This document shows positions 23,462-33,366 of a stretch of DNA of 64,000 bases, one piece after another. Each line of letters opens with the position of its first letter. Position 1 is the first letter of the stretch. The position numbers were made by a program, and so were the translations under genes. The stretch comes from Sphaerotilus montanus (GTDB taxonomy: Bacteria > Pseudomonadota > Gammaproteobacteria > Burkholderiales > Burkholderiaceae_C), in contig NZ_JACCFH010000001.1 in NCBI RefSeq assembly GCF_013410775.1, positions 4,650,001 to 4,714,000 of the forward strand, given 5' to 3'. The notes below the pieces were generated by a model. It made no database searches. It had not been told where the DNA came from and saw only the letters and a list, made by a program, of their open reading frames with translations.

Positions 23462-24523
23462 ATGCCACGCGCTCCCACGAACCCTGCCCCCTTGGTACCG
23501 GCAAGGACACAAGCACAGGATCTGCTGTTTTCCGAGCTGGACACTACTCCGCCGCGCGAGCCGTGCGTGCAGCCGCAAGCCGCCGACGAGGCCCTGCAGG
23601 CACTGGCCGGGCAACTCTCGCCGCTCGTCCACATCGGCACCTCGTCCTGGAGCTTTCCCGGCTGGCGTGGACTGGTCTGGGCCGGTGCGCACAGCGAGGC
23701 CCTCCTCGCCCGGGACGGACTGCGCGCCTATGCCGCCCACCCGCTGTTGCGCACCGTCAGCATCGACCGCAGCTTCTACCGCCCGATGACCGCCGAGCAA
23801 TACGCGCTCTACGCCGCCCAGGTGCCGGAGAACTTCCGCTTCATCGTCAAGGCGCCGGCGCTGGTCACGGACGCGGTGCTGCGCGCTGGCGACGGACGCG
23901 GGGTGCAGGCGAACCCGGCCTTCCTCGACCCGGCCACCGCCACCGAGGCGTTCGTGCAGCCCGCGCTCGACGGGCTCGGCCGGAAGATCGGTGCGCTGGT
24001 GTTCGAGATCCCGCCGCTGCCGACCGGGCTGCGGCGCGACATGCCCGCGCTGTTCGAGCGGCTGGGACGGCTGCTGGCCGCCCTGCCCTCGCTGACGACC
24101 GCCGCACCAGACGGGGTGATCGCGGTCGAGGTGCGCGATCCGGACTGGCTGGTGCCGGCGTTCCGGGATGTGCTGCGCGCGCACGGCGCCCGGTACTGCC
24201 TCGGCCTGCACCCGCGCCTGCCGCCGATCGACGCCCAGTTGCCGCTGCTGCGGGCACTGTGGCCGGGGCCGTTCGTGTGCCGCTGGAGCCTGAACCGACG
24301 GCATGGCGCACAGGGTTACGAAGCGGCAAAAGCGGGTTACGCGCCCTTCAACCGGCTGGTCGATCCCGACCCGTTCACCCGCGAGGCGCTGGCGCGCATC
24401 ATCCGCGGCACCGCGGCGGCCGGGTACCCGGTCTATGTGAGCGTCAACAACAAGGCGGAGGGCTGCGCGCCGCTGTCGGTGATCGCACTGGCGCGGGCGG
24501 TTGGGGCAAGATGCGGGGCATGA
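23462..24523 (+). CDS. DUF72 domain protein
   Basis: Protein of 353 aa of the DUF72 (YecE-like) family, a TIM-barrel fold without established biochemical role. Family features are HIGTSSWSFPGWRGLVW, TVSIDRSFYRPMTAEQY, the AQVPENFRFIVKAP segment, EIPPLPTG and VEVRDPDWL. The ATG at 23462 is the first good start; about 50 Pro/Ala-rich residues precede the domain. Its stop overlaps the next gene's start as ATGA, so the DUF1653 protein is translationally coupled. Confidence 0.88.
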   Translation: MPRAPTNPAPLVPARTQAQDLLFSELDTTPPREPCVQPQAADEALQALAGQLSPLVHIGTSSWSFPGWRGLVWAGAHSEALLARDGLRAYAAHPLLRTVSIDRSFYRPMTAEQYALYAAQVPENFRFIVKAPALVTDAVLRAGDGRGVQANPAFLDPATATEAFVQPALDGLGRKIGALVFEIPPLPTGLRRDMPALFERLGRLLAALPSLTTAAPDGVIAVEVRDPDWLVPAFRDVLRAHGARYCLGLHPRLPPIDAQLPLLRALWPGPFVCRWSLNRRHGAQGYEAAKAGYAPFNRLVDPDPFTREALARIIRGTAAAGYPVYVSVNNKAEGCAPLSVIALARAVGARCGA

Positions 24524-24762
24524 ACGACGACCTGCCTGACCTGCCCGACACCCCGCTCGGCCGCTACCGCCACTACAAGGGCGGCGAATACGACGTCATC
24601 GGCGCTGCCCGCGACAGCGAGACGCTGGCGCCGCTGGTGGTCTACCGGCCGCGCTACAACGCCAGCGGGCTGTGGGTGCGCCCGCATGCGATGTTCTTTG
24701 GCGACGTCGAGATCGACGGACAGCGCGTGCGCCGCTTCGCGCCGGTCGACAGCAGCGCGTGA
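24520..24762 (+). CDS. DUF1653 domain protein
   Basis: Small protein (80 aa) with the DUF1653 layout: GRYRHYKGGEYDVIGAARDSETL, VVYRPRYNASGLWVRP and a FFGDVEIDGQRVRRFAPV ending. Function unknown; homologues are widespread small cytosolic proteins. It starts inside the DUF72 stop (ATGA) and is followed by the convergent sensor kinase gene 32 bp away. An in-frame ATG nine bases upstream (24511) is an equally possible start. Confidence 0.85.
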   Translation: MNDDLPDLPDTPLGRYRHYKGGEYDVIGAARDSETLAPLVVYRPRYNASGLWVRPHAMFFGDVEIDGQRVRRFAPVDSSA

Positions 24763-24794
24763 ACCGGCTGCAACGACACCGCAAACGAGACGAC

Positions 24795-25916
24795 TCAACG
24801 CATCGCCACAGGTTTCCAGGACGCCGGCGCATCGTGTGCCCGTTTGGCAGACGCCAGGGTGCCGGGCCAGCGCAATTCGAAGCAGGCGCCCCCCTTGACC
24901 GAGGGCTGACAACTGGCGACGCCCTGGTGCGCCCGGGCGATGGCAGCCACCACCGCCAGACCCAGACCGCTCCCGACATCCGCGGCTCTTTCGCCGTCGT
25001 CTGGCAACCGCCGGAACGCCCTGAACACCTGTGACGCAGATGCTGGCGGGATCCCGGGCCCCATGTCTTCCACGCGCAGCATGCACCAGCCGTTTTCCTG
25101 TCGTGTCTGGACGAGCACCTCGCCGGGCACCGCGTGGCGCCGGGCGTTGTCCAGCAACGCGAGCAGTGCCTGACGGATGCGCACCGGGTCGCACACCACC
25201 GACTGGGCCTGGAGGTCCAGGACCAGGCGCTGATCCGCCGTCTGATGGGCCTGCCGGCAGAAATCCACCACCGATTCGACCTCCGCGTCCAGGGCAGTGT
25301 CCTGGACATGGAGATGCAGATGACCGCTCTCGGCCAGGCTGACGGCGCGCAGATCTTCGATCAGCCGGGTCAGACCCTCGACTTGATTGAGCAGGCTGCG
25401 GAACTGGGATGCATCGGGCGTGAACACACCCTCGGCCAGACCTTGCAGGCGTCCGCGCAGGATGGTCACGGGCGTGCGCAGTTCGTGGGCGATGGCCGCG
25501 TTCCAGAACGCCATCTCCTCGGTGGTGCGCTGCAACTGGGTGGCGAGGGCGTTGAAGTCGTCGGCCAGACCCGCCGCTTCACCCAGGGAGCGATCGCCCG
25601 CGATGGCACGCGCGCCCAGGTCGCCCTCGGCGACGCGCCGAATGCCATCCGTCACCGAGTTCAGCGGCACCAGGATGCGGCGCGCCAGGTGCACACCCAC
25701 CACGGTCGCGAACGCCAGGCCCGTCAGCGTGGTCGTCCCGATCCAGATCCACTCCGGCCCGTTCGGCACCAGGCTGGGTTGTTCGAACAGCTCCGGCCAA
25801 TGCCTGACGGCAAAGAAATAGAACACGTAGGAGGTCAGCACCACCAGCAAGGTGACGCCAAAGGCGATCGCCATCATGGACAGCGCAATCTGGCGGCTGA
25901 GGCCGACGAGCTTCAT
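24795..25916 (-). CDS. Sensor histidine kinase (BaeS-like)
   Basis: Membrane sensor kinase, 373 aa. Two transmembrane helices (MMAIAFGVTLLVVLTSYVF and the GTTTLTGLAFATVVGVHLA region) enclose only a short periplasmic loop of about 35 residues. HAMP follows (PLNSVTDGIRRVAEGDLGAR), then the dimerisation domain with the phospho-acceptor His in NAAIAHELRTPVTIL, and an ATPase domain with LLDNARRHA, VEDMGPGIP and GSGLGLAVV. It overlaps the regulator gene by 4 nt. Divergence from an RND pump suggests it controls that pump in response to envelope stress or a drug; that is inference from context. Confidence 0.92.
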   Translation of the reverse strand: MKLVGLSRQIALSMMAIAFGVTLLVVLTSYVFYFFAVRHWPELFEQPSLVPNGPEWIWIGTTTLTGLAFATVVGVHLARRILVPLNSVTDGIRRVAEGDLGARAIAGDRSLGEAAGLADDFNALATQLQRTTEEMAFWNAAIAHELRTPVTILRGRLQGLAEGVFTPDASQFRSLLNQVEGLTRLIEDLRAVSLAESGHLHLHVQDTALDAEVESVVDFCRQAHQTADQRLVLDLQAQSVVCDPVRIRQALLALLDNARRHAVPGEVLVQTRQENGWCMLRVEDMGPGIPPASASQVFRAFRRLPDDGERAADVGSGLGLAVVAAIARAHQGVASCQPSVKGGACFELRWPGTLASAKRAHDAPASWKPVAMR

Positions 25917-26647
25917 TTCTGCCCCAACAGACGGTAGCCGACCCCGCGAATGCCGACGGGGATTCCCTGAACGCCCAGGTCTTCCAGCTTCTTGCGCAAC
26001 TTGCTGATGTGGCTGTCGACCGTGCGCTCCTGCGAATCGCTTTCGGGCAGACAGGCCGCCAGGAGTTCAGCACGTGTGAAGACCCTCTTGGGCGCGCGTG
26101 CCAGGTGTGTGAGCAGATTGAACTCGGTGAGGGTCAACGCCAGGCCGTGGGCAACCCCGTCCACTTGCACGGTGGCTTCGTGCTGGTCCAGATCGATCTC
26201 GAAAGGCGGCACCCGCAGCACACGGACGTGACGGCTGGCATCGGCCATGGAACGACGCAACACCGCCTGCGTGCGGGCGACAACCTCGGCCGGGTTGAAG
26301 GGCTTGACCACGTAGTCGTCGGCCCCCAGGCGCAGCCCCATCAGCTTGTCGATGTCCTGGTCCATCGCGGTCAGCATGATGACCGGGGTCTCCCCGCGGT
26401 GACGGATCTCGGACAGCACCTTCCAGCCGTCCACCCTGGGCATCTGCACGTCGAGCAGCACGAGATCCGGCTTGAGCGACAAGTGCAGGTTCAGCGCGTC
26501 ACGACCGTCGGCAGCCCGGACCGTGCGCAGGCCGGCGCGTCCCAGATAGGCCTGAAGAATCTCCGCGATCTCAGGCTCGTCTTCGGCGATCAGCACCAGT
26601 GCAGGGAGGGCGGCGGTGGTGCCGGGCGACAGGGGATGGGTGGGCAT
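25913..26647 (-). CDS. OmpR-family response regulator (BaeR-like)
   Basis: DNA-binding response regulator, 244 aa. The receiver domain has the acidic pair in IAEDEPEIAEIL, the phospho-Asp in DLVLLDVQMPRVDGW, Thr in VIMLTAMDQDIDKL and Lys in DDYVVKPFNPAEV. The C-terminal winged helix has LTLTEFNLLTHLARAPKRV, RTVDSHISKLRKKLE and GVGYRLLG. Partner of the downstream kinase gene (4-nt overlap) and divergent from the efflux genes, with 128 bp between them, which must contain its operator. No clear direct repeat was found there by eye. Confidence 0.93.
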   Translation of the reverse strand: MPTHPLSPGTTAALPALVLIAEDEPEIAEILQAYLGRAGLRTVRAADGRDALNLHLSLKPDLVLLDVQMPRVDGWKVLSEIRHRGETPVIMLTAMDQDIDKLMGLRLGADDYVVKPFNPAEVVARTQAVLRRSMADASRHVRVLRVPPFEIDLDQHEATVQVDGVAHGLALTLTEFNLLTHLARAPKRVFTRAELLAACLPESDSQERTVDSHISKLRKKLEDLGVQGIPVGIRGVGYRLLGQK

Positions 26648-26775
26648 GCGGGTGCGTCTGGACTATTCGGCTTCTCCATCGTACCTCCACACACCCGCAG
26701 CACAACCACCACCCTGCCGACCCAGACTGACGCCCAGTTCGCCGGTGCCGATGCGCCGGCACAAGAAGGAATCGC

Positions 26776-27930
26776 ATGAAGATCAAACCATGGTGCCGCT
26801 GTGGCAGCTGGCATGTCCTGGTGCTGGCCGCACTGGTCGGCTGCGGCCCTGCCGCCGACCCTGAATCGAGCGCACCTGCGCCCCTGGTGACGGTCGAGGC
26901 CGTCGCGCCGGGCACGCTTGCGCTGAGCGAAGACCTGCCAGCGCGGGTGGCGCCTGTTCGCATCGCAGAGATCCGGCCCCAGGTCAGCGGCATCGTCCGG
27001 CGCCGGCTGTTCGAGCAGGGTACGCCTGTGCGCGCCGGCCAGGCCTTGTTCGAGATCGATCCCGCGCCTTTCCGCGCCGAGGAAGAAGCGGCCGCGGCCG
27101 CCTTGCGACGGGCCGAGGTGGCACTGGCGCGCTCCAGCACCCAGGCCGAACGGCTGGAGCCGCTGGTCAAGGCCGATGCGATCAGCCGACAGGTCCATGA
27201 CGACGCGGTGTCACAGCGCGAGCAAGCGGCGGCCGACGTGGCGCAGGCACGCGCCGCCTGGTCGCGCCGCCGCCTGGACCTGCAGTTCGCGACAGTGACC
27301 TCGCCGATGGCCGGCCGCATCGACCAGGCCCTGGTGACCGAGGGTGCGCTGGTGGCCAGCGGCGACGGAACGCCGATGGCGCGCGTGCAGCAGATCGACC
27401 AGGTGTACGTGGACGTGCGCCGTCCGGCAGCGTCGCTGGACAACCTGCGCCAGGCCATGGCGGCGCAACCGTCGCGCGACAGCGGCCTGCCGGTCACCGT
27501 TCTGTGCGACGACGGATCGCCTTGTGATGTCACGGGACACATCCTCTTTTCCGGCATCAACGTGGATGTCGACACGGGCGACGTCTTGCTGCGCGTGCTG
27601 GTGGACAACCCGAAGCAGCGCCTGCTGCCCGGCATGTTCGTGCGTGCCCGCGTGCCCCTTGCCCGTTTTGACGCCGCGATCACGGTGCCTCAGCAGGCCG
27701 TGGTGCGCATCGCCGGCAAGCCGCATGTCTGGACCGTGGACCCCCATGCGAAGGCGCGGTTCTCCGCCGTCGATCTGGGCGAACTGAGCGCAGGCCGCTA
27801 CCGCATCCGGTCGGGTCTGGTGGCCGGGCAGAAGGTCGTGGTCGCGGGGATGGAGCGCCTCGTCGAAGACGCTCCGGTGCAAGTGCGTGGGCAGCCAGCA
27901 GACCAGGTGCCGCAGGCATCCGCCCGCTGA
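26776..27930 (+). CDS. RND efflux periplasmic adaptor (membrane fusion) lipoprotein
   Basis: AcrA/MexA-like adaptor, 384 aa, linking the inner-membrane pump to the outer-membrane channel. The N terminus is a lipoprotein signal with lipobox LVGC (Cys about 24). The lipoyl half-motifs are at RIAEIRPQVSGIVRRRLFEQG and FATVTSPMAGRIDQALVTEG, enclosing a helical hairpin rich in Ala/Glu (about residues 105-165). Beta-barrel and membrane-proximal domains follow (GMFVRARVPL, GLVAGQKVVVAG). First gene of the pump operon, 18 bp from the transporter gene. A good ribosome site (AAGGA) precedes the ATG. Confidence 0.94.
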   Translation: MKIKPWCRCGSWHVLVLAALVGCGPAADPESSAPAPLVTVEAVAPGTLALSEDLPARVAPVRIAEIRPQVSGIVRRRLFEQGTPVRAGQALFEIDPAPFRAEEEAAAAALRRAEVALARSSTQAERLEPLVKADAISRQVHDDAVSQREQAAADVAQARAAWSRRRLDLQFATVTSPMAGRIDQALVTEGALVASGDGTPMARVQQIDQVYVDVRRPAASLDNLRQAMAAQPSRDSGLPVTVLCDDGSPCDVTGHILFSGINVDVDTGDVLLRVLVDNPKQRLLPGMFVRARVPLARFDAAITVPQQAVVRIAGKPHVWTVDPHAKARFSAVDLGELSAGRYRIRSGLVAGQKVVVAGMERLVEDAPVQVRGQPADQVPQASAR

Positions 27931-27948
27931 TCCACCGGAGCCTTTGCC

Positions 27949-30900
27949 ATGCCGAAATTTTTCGTCTGTCGCCCGGTGTTTGCCTGGGTCATCGCGCTGT
28001 TCATCATCCTGCTGGGCCTGATCGCCATCCCGCAGTTGCCGATCGCCCGCTTTCCCTCGGTGGCGCCCCCCTCGGTCAACATCTTGGCCAGCTACCCGGG
28101 CGCCACGCCCCAGACCATGAACGACGCGGTGCTCAGCGTCATCGAACGCGAGCTCTCCAGCGTCAAGAACCTGCTGTATTACGAGTCCTCGTCCGACACC
28201 TCGGGCAGTGCCGAGATCACGGCCATCTTCAAGCCCGGCACCGATCCGGAGATGGCGCAGGTGGAGGTGCAGAACCGGCTCAAGGCCGTCGAGGCACGGT
28301 TGCCGCAAGCGGTGCGCCAGAATGGCCTGAGCGTGGAATCGGCATCGTCGAACTTCCTGATGATGGTCGGGCTGAAGTCCGCCGATGGCCGCCACGACGG
28401 CACGGCGCTGAGCGACTACATGGCGCGCAACGTCGTGGAGGAGCTGCGCCGCATCGAAGGCGTGGGCCGGGTGCAGCTGTTTGGCGCCGAACAGGCCCTG
28501 CGCGTGTGGGTGGACCCGGCCAAGCTCAACGCCTTCAAGCTGTCGATGGGCGACGTCAGTGCCGCGATCGCCCAGCAGAACGCGCAGATCGCCCCTGGCC
28601 GCGTGGGCGATGCGCCCACCATGTCTGGGCAGCGGGTCACCGTGCCGCTGACGGTGCAAGGCCAGCTGCAGACGCCCGAGCAGTTCGCGGCCATCGTGCT
28701 GCGCGCCAGCGCAGACGGCTCCCGCGTGCTGCTGGGCGATGTGGCCCGGGTCGAGCTGGGCGCGCAATCCTACGGCTTCTCGACACGCGAAGACGGCCGC
28801 GTCTCGACCGCCCTGGCGGTGCAGCTTTCGCCGGGCGCCAACGCAGTGCGCACCTCGGACGCTGTGCTCGCGCGGCTGGCCGAACTGGAGCAGACCCTGC
28901 CCAAGGGCATGCGCTACTCGACGCCCTTCAACACCGCGCCGTTCGTCAAGATCTCGATCGAGAAGGTCGCGGTCACGCTGGTCGAGGCGATGGTGCTGGT
29001 GTTCCTGGTGATGTTCCTGTTCCTGCAGAACATCCGCTACACCCTGATCCCGGCGATCGTGGCGCCGATCGCGCTGCTGGGCACGTTCGCGGTGATGCTG
29101 GCGGCGGGCTTCTCGATCAACGTGCTGACCATGTTCGGCATGGTGCTGGCCATCGGCATCATCGTCGACGATGCCATCGTGGTGGTCGAGAACGTCGAGC
29201 GGATCATGTCGCGGGAAGGGCTGGGGCCGAAGGACGCCACCCTCAAGGCGATGCAGGAAATCACCGGCGCGGTGATCGGCATCACCCTGGTGCTGACCGC
29301 CGTGTTCATCCCCATGGCGTTCGCCAGCGGATCGGTGGGCGTGATCTACCAGCAGTTCGCCTTGTCCATGGCGGTGGCCATCCTGTTCTCGGCCTTCCTC
29401 GCGCTGACGCTGACACCGGCGCTGTGCGCGACCCTGCTCCAGCCGGTCCATCCGGCCCACCACGACAGGCGCGGCTTCTTCGGCGCGTTCAACCGCCGGT
29501 TCGATCACATGACCCGGCGCTACACCTCAGGTGTCGCTCGCCTGCTGGCCCGCAGCGGCCGGGTGATGCTGGTGTTCGCCGCGCTGACCGCGATCCTGTT
29601 GTTCGCGTTTCGCCTGCTGCCCTCGGCCTTCCTGCCCGAGGAGGACCAGGGCTATTTCATGTCGGCGATCCAGCTGCCGGCCGACGCCACCGCCGAACGC
29701 ACGCTCGATGTCGTCAAGCACTACGAGCAGCACCTGGCCACGCGTCCGGGCATCGTGTCCAACATGTCCATCATGGGGTTCGGGTTCTCAGGTTCCGGAC
29801 CCAACGCGGCCATGGCCTTCACCATGCTCAAGGACTGGGACCAGCGCGACGGCGCGACGGTGCGGGACGAGGTGGCGCGGGTGCAGCAGGCCATGGCCAG
29901 CACCAGCGAAGGCAGCGTGATGAGCATGATGCCGCCGGCCATCGACGAACTGGGCAACAGTTCCGGTTTCACGATGCGCCTGCAGGACCGCGCCAACCAG
30001 GGGCATGCCGCACTGAAGGCGGCCGAGGCCCAACTGCTGGCACTGGCGGCGCGCAGCAAGGTGGTCGCCGACGTCGCCTCGGATGGACTGCCGGCCGGAC
30101 CCAGCGTCCGGCTGGACATCGACCGGGTCAAGGCCAGCGCGCTGGGGGTGTCCTTCTCTGACATCAGTGAAACCCTCTCCACCGCGCTGGGTTCGTCGTA
30201 TGTCAACGACTTCCCGAACGGCGGCCGCATGCAGCAGGTCATCCTGCAGGCCGATGCGCCCGCGCGCATGCAGATCGACGACGTGCTGCGGCTGTACGTG
30301 CGCAACGCGCGGGGTGGCATGGTGCCGCTGTCGCAGGTGGTCACGCCGGTGTGGAGTGACACCCCGCTGCAACTGGTGCGCTACCAGGGCTTCCCCGCCG
30401 CGCGCATCTCCGGGGCAGCAGCGCCCGGCATGTCCAGCGGCCAGGCCATGGCCGAGATGGAGCGGCTGGCGGTGCAGCTGCCGCCGGGCTTCGCCGTGGC
30501 CTGGACCGGCCAGTCCCTGCAGGAGCGTCAATCGGCTGCACAGGCGCCCTTGCTCATGGCCCTGTCGATGCTGGTGGTCTTCCTGGTGCTGGCCGCGTTG
30601 TACGAGAGCTGGTCGATCCCGCTGGCGGTGATGCTGGTGGTGCCACTGGGTCTGATCGGGGCGGTGGCCGCGGTCCTGCTGCGTGGTTTGCCCAACGACG
30701 TCTTCTTCAAGATCGGTCTGATCACCGTGATCGGGCTGTCGGCCAAGAACGCCATCCTGATCGTCGAGTTCGCCCGGCAACTGCGCGCGCAGGGCATGGG
30801 CCTGGCAGAGGCCGCCAAGGAAGCAGCACGGCTGCGCCTGCGGCCGATCCTGATGACCTCGCTGGCGTTTGGCCTGGGGGTGGTGCCACTGATGATCGCC

Positions 30901-31095
30901 TCCGGCGCCAGCGCCGAAACCCAGCACGCCATCGGCACCGGCGTGTTCGGCGGCATGGTCACCGCGACCGTGCTGGCCGTGTTCTTCGTGCCGGTGTTCT
31001 ACGTCGTCGTGATGGGGCTGCAGGAGCGCTTCCAGGACTGGCGGGCCTCCCGCCAGCCGGCCGCCCTGCCACCGTCTCCCACACAGAAAGGCTGA
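27949..31095 (+). CDS. RND multidrug efflux transporter, HAE1 family permease
   Basis: Inner-membrane proton/drug antiporter of the AcrB/MexB/MexF class, 1048 aa (normal length). It starts MPKFFVCRPVFAWVIAL; proton-relay residues are present in TM4 (GIIVDDAIVVVENVER) and TM10 (GLSAKNAILIVEFARQL). The large periplasmic loops lie between TM1-TM2 and TM7-TM8, e.g. LPSAFLPEEDQGYF at the start of the second. It sits between the adaptor (18 bp) and outer-membrane factor (4 bp) genes, so the complete tripartite pump is encoded. Substrates cannot be deduced from sequence alone. Confidence 0.96.
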   Translation: MPKFFVCRPVFAWVIALFIILLGLIAIPQLPIARFPSVAPPSVNILASYPGATPQTMNDAVLSVIERELSSVKNLLYYESSSDTSGSAEITAIFKPGTDPEMAQVEVQNRLKAVEARLPQAVRQNGLSVESASSNFLMMVGLKSADGRHDGTALSDYMARNVVEELRRIEGVGRVQLFGAEQALRVWVDPAKLNAFKLSMGDVSAAIAQQNAQIAPGRVGDAPTMSGQRVTVPLTVQGQLQTPEQFAAIVLRASADGSRVLLGDVARVELGAQSYGFSTREDGRVSTALAVQLSPGANAVRTSDAVLARLAELEQTLPKGMRYSTPFNTAPFVKISIEKVAVTLVEAMVLVFLVMFLFLQNIRYTLIPAIVAPIALLGTFAVMLAAGFSINVLTMFGMVLAIGIIVDDAIVVVENVERIMSREGLGPKDATLKAMQEITGAVIGITLVLTAVFIPMAFASGSVGVIYQQFALSMAVAILFSAFLALTLTPALCATLLQPVHPAHHDRRGFFGAFNRRFDHMTRRYTSGVARLLARSGRVMLVFAALTAILLFAFRLLPSAFLPEEDQGYFMSAIQLPADATAERTLDVVKHYEQHLATRPGIVSNMSIMGFGFSGSGPNAAMAFTMLKDWDQRDGATVRDEVARVQQAMASTSEGSVMSMMPPAIDELGNSSGFTMRLQDRANQGHAALKAAEAQLLALAARSKVVADVASDGLPAGPSVRLDIDRVKASALGVSFSDISETLSTALGSSYVNDFPNGGRMQQVILQADAPARMQIDDVLRLYVRNARGGMVPLSQVVTPVWSDTPLQLVRYQGFPAARISGAAAPGMSSGQAMAEMERLAVQLPPGFAVAWTGQSLQERQSAAQAPLLMALSMLVVFLVLAALYESWSIPLAVMLVVPLGLIGAVAAVLLRGLPNDVFFKIGLITVIGLSAKNAILIVEFARQLRAQGMGLAEAAKEAARLRLRPILMTSLAFGLGVVPLMIASGASAETQHAIGTGVFGGMVTATVLAVFFVPVFYVVVMGLQERFQDWRASRQPAALPPSPTQKG

Positions 31096-31099
31096 TGCC

Positions 31100-32536
31100 A
31101 TGAGATGGCTGCAGCGTTCCATCACGCTTTCCCTCGTTTCCGGGCTGTCTGCCTGCTCGCTGACACCGCCGCTGATCCAGCCTGAAGCGCCCGTGCCCGC
31201 GGTGTTTCCCATGGCCGCACCAACGGCCCTGGCGACCCCGGCGGCCGACATCGGCTGGCGCACCCTGTTCCCTGACCCGCTTCTGCAGCGCCTGATCGGG
31301 CTGGCCCTGGCGAACAACCGCGACCTGCGTCTGGCCACCTTGACTGTCGAGGCGACCCGGGCCCAGTACCGCATCCAGCGCACAGCACAAGCACCAGGCA
31401 TCGAGGCCGGTGTCGGTGCCACGCGCCAGCGCGCAGCGTCCATCGAGCCGGGCAAGCCGACCCGGACGGCCGAGATCACCCAGCAGCTCGGCGCCAGCGT
31501 GGGCCTGAGCGCCGTCGAGATCGACCTGTTCGGGCGCGCACGTTCGCTGTCGGACAGCGCCTTTGCCCGCTACCTCGCCAGCGACGAAGGTCGCCTTGCG
31601 GCCCACATCGCCCTGGTCGGCGCCGTGGCCGACGCCTACCTGGCCGAGCGCCTGGCGCTGGCGCAGCACCTGCTGGTCACGCGCACCCTCGAAGACTGGC
31701 AGCGGTCTCTGGAGGTGACCCGCCTGCTGCGGCAAGCCCAGCAGAGCAGCGGGCTGGAGGTAGCCCAGGCCGAAGGACAGGTCGCGACGGCCGAAGCCGA
31801 TCTGGCGGAGCGCGCGCGGGCATTGGCGCAGGCGAAAAACGCGCTGCGCCTGCTGGTGGGAACCGACCTGCCCGATGCGCTGCCCCAGGGCTTGCCGCTG
31901 GACCACCAGCCCGTGCTGACGGCCTTGCCCGCTGGCCTGCCTTCGGATCTGCTGACGCGCCGGCCCGACATCCGCCAGGCTGAGCAGCTGCTGGTCGCAA
32001 CCAATGCCGATATCGGCGCGGCACGCGCGGCGTTTTTTCCACGCATCTCGCTGACTGCGTCGCTGGGTCTCGCCAGCCCGGCCCTCGGCGGACTGTTCGA
32101 CAGCCAGAGCCGGGTCTGGAGCTTCTCGCCGCAGATCACCCAGCCGCTGTTCCAGGTCGGGCGCCTGCGTGCCGAGCTGCGGCTGGCCGAAGTCCGCCAG
32201 TCGGGTGCCGTGGCCGACTACGAGCGCACCGTCCAGACGGCTTTCCGCGAGGTCGCGGACGGCCTGGCCGCTCAGCAGACCTACGGCCGCCAGGTCGCGG
32301 CACAGGCCCGCGCGGTGGACAGCGCCGAGCGCCGTGCGCAACTGTCCCTCCTGCGCTACCGCGCCGGAGTGGAGGGGCGGCTGGAGCTGCTGGACGCCCA
32401 GCGGCAACTGTACGCGGCACAACAGAGGCTGCTGGACCTGCGCCGCGAGGCGTTTGGCAGCACCGTCGCGCTGTACAGGGCGCTGGGTGGCGGCGTGCTG
32501 GAGCACACGAACACGGTCACGCCGTCCGGACCATGA
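31100..32536 (+). CDS. RND efflux outer-membrane lipoprotein channel (NodT/OprM family)
   Basis: TolC-like outer-membrane factor, 478 aa, with a lipoprotein signal (SLVSGLSAC, lipobox LSAC near residue 19). Two repeated OEP domains are visible: IGLALANNRDLRLATLTVEATRA in the first, and RRPDIRQAEQLLVATNADIGAARAAFFP in the second, the latter being a strong NodT-family signature. It completes the adaptor-permease-channel operon, starting 4 bp after the permease stop. Long helical segments form the periplasmic tunnel. Confidence 0.95.
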   Translation: MRWLQRSITLSLVSGLSACSLTPPLIQPEAPVPAVFPMAAPTALATPAADIGWRTLFPDPLLQRLIGLALANNRDLRLATLTVEATRAQYRIQRTAQAPGIEAGVGATRQRAASIEPGKPTRTAEITQQLGASVGLSAVEIDLFGRARSLSDSAFARYLASDEGRLAAHIALVGAVADAYLAERLALAQHLLVTRTLEDWQRSLEVTRLLRQAQQSSGLEVAQAEGQVATAEADLAERARALAQAKNALRLLVGTDLPDALPQGLPLDHQPVLTALPAGLPSDLLTRRPDIRQAEQLLVATNADIGAARAAFFPRISLTASLGLASPALGGLFDSQSRVWSFSPQITQPLFQVGRLRAELRLAEVRQSGAVADYERTVQTAFREVADGLAAQQTYGRQVAAQARAVDSAERRAQLSLLRYRAGVEGRLELLDAQRQLYAAQQRLLDLRREAFGSTVALYRALGGGVLEHTNTVTPSGP

Positions 32537-32579
32537 CCGCCCCATTCAATCACCCCATCCACCTTCGGAGAAAACGCCA

Positions 32580-33167
32580 ATGGAAACCATTGAGACCCCC
32601 CGCCTCGTCCTGAGGCCCTTCACGCAGGGCGACGCGGCAGACCTTTTCGAGTACCTGCACCAGCCCGTCGCAAGCTGCTTCCTGTCGCTGGCCCTCGCCG
32701 ACATGGGGGCCGCCGAGCATGAAGCCGCCACGCGAAGCCAGAACGAACACAGCATTGCGGTGTGTCTGCGCGCCTCCGGCAAGCTGATTGGCGATCTGTT
32801 CGCCGATCCGGAGGACGACACCTTCTCGGTCGGCTGGAACTTCAATCCTGGCTTCGGTAGACAGGGCCATGCGCGGGAAGCCGCTGCTGCGCTGTTGGCC
32901 CACCTGTTTGAACAACGGGCGGCGCGCCGGCTGTATGCCTATGTGGAAGACACGAACATGCCTTCTCGCAGGCTGTGCGAACGACTCGGCATGCGGCAGG
33001 AGGGACTCTTCAGGGAGTTCATCTCTTTCCGCAACGATGCCCGTGGCGCACCGATCTATGAGAACACCATGCAGTACGCCCTGCTGCGACACGAATGGGT
33101 GTCGCGAGGCGGCCCGGCCTCCGCGGTGTCTGCATGGCATTCGAGCTTGAGCAATGAGACCTGGTGA
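32580..33167 (+). CDS. GNAT family N-acetyltransferase (RimJ/RimL type)
   Basis: Acetyl-CoA-dependent acetyltransferase, 195 aa. It begins with the RimJ/RimL-type opening [19 protein letters not shown] and carries the acetyl-CoA loop [20 protein letters not shown] plus [18 protein letters not shown] ribosome site (CGGAG) precedes the ATG, 43 bp after the pump operon, so it may be co-transcribed. Substrate unknown; a drug-modifying role is possible from context but unproven. The last 25 residues after LLRHEW run into the remnant region and may be altered from the ancestral C terminus. Confidence 0.88.
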   Translation: METIETPRLVLRPFTQGDAADLFEYLHQPVASCFLSLALADMGAAEHEAATRSQNEHSIAVCLRASGKLIGDLFADPEDDTFSVGWNFNPGFGRQGHAREAAAALLAHLFEQRAARRLYAYVEDTNMPSRRLCERLGMRQEGLFREFISFRNDARGAPIYENTMQYALLRHEWVSRGGPASAVSAWHSSLSNETW

Positions 33168-33239
33168 TGGCCCCAGCAAGGCGCAAGCCGGCAGGAGGTG
33201 ACCCCGAACGGCTGCTTACCTCCGTTCCGCGCTTCTGCG

Positions 33240-33366
33240 ACCGACCCATTGCAGCCATGAATCCCTTGAACAAGCGCCCGACCAGTGCCAGCGACTCGCG
33301 GTCCACGCGCACGGGCCGGTCCTGCAGCGGCCGCACCAGGTCGTCGGCTGCGTCCATCAGCTTCAT
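33240..33366 (-). pseudogene. mhpE: mhpE remnant (4-hydroxy-2-oxovalerate aldolase fragment)
   Basis: A short frame starts at an ATG that overlaps the mhpF remnant stop (TGATG), as in a normal mhpF-mhpE junction, but goes directly into a sequence from late in the aldolase: [17 protein letters not shown] followed by [10 protein letters not shown]. In intact aldolases this block sits around residue 250, before LGYAGVYSSF, which is missing here. Thus most of the gene, including the catalytic N-terminal barrel, has been deleted, and the C terminus is replaced by unrelated sequence. Identification rests on about 28 residues, but they are highly characteristic. Confidence 0.7.
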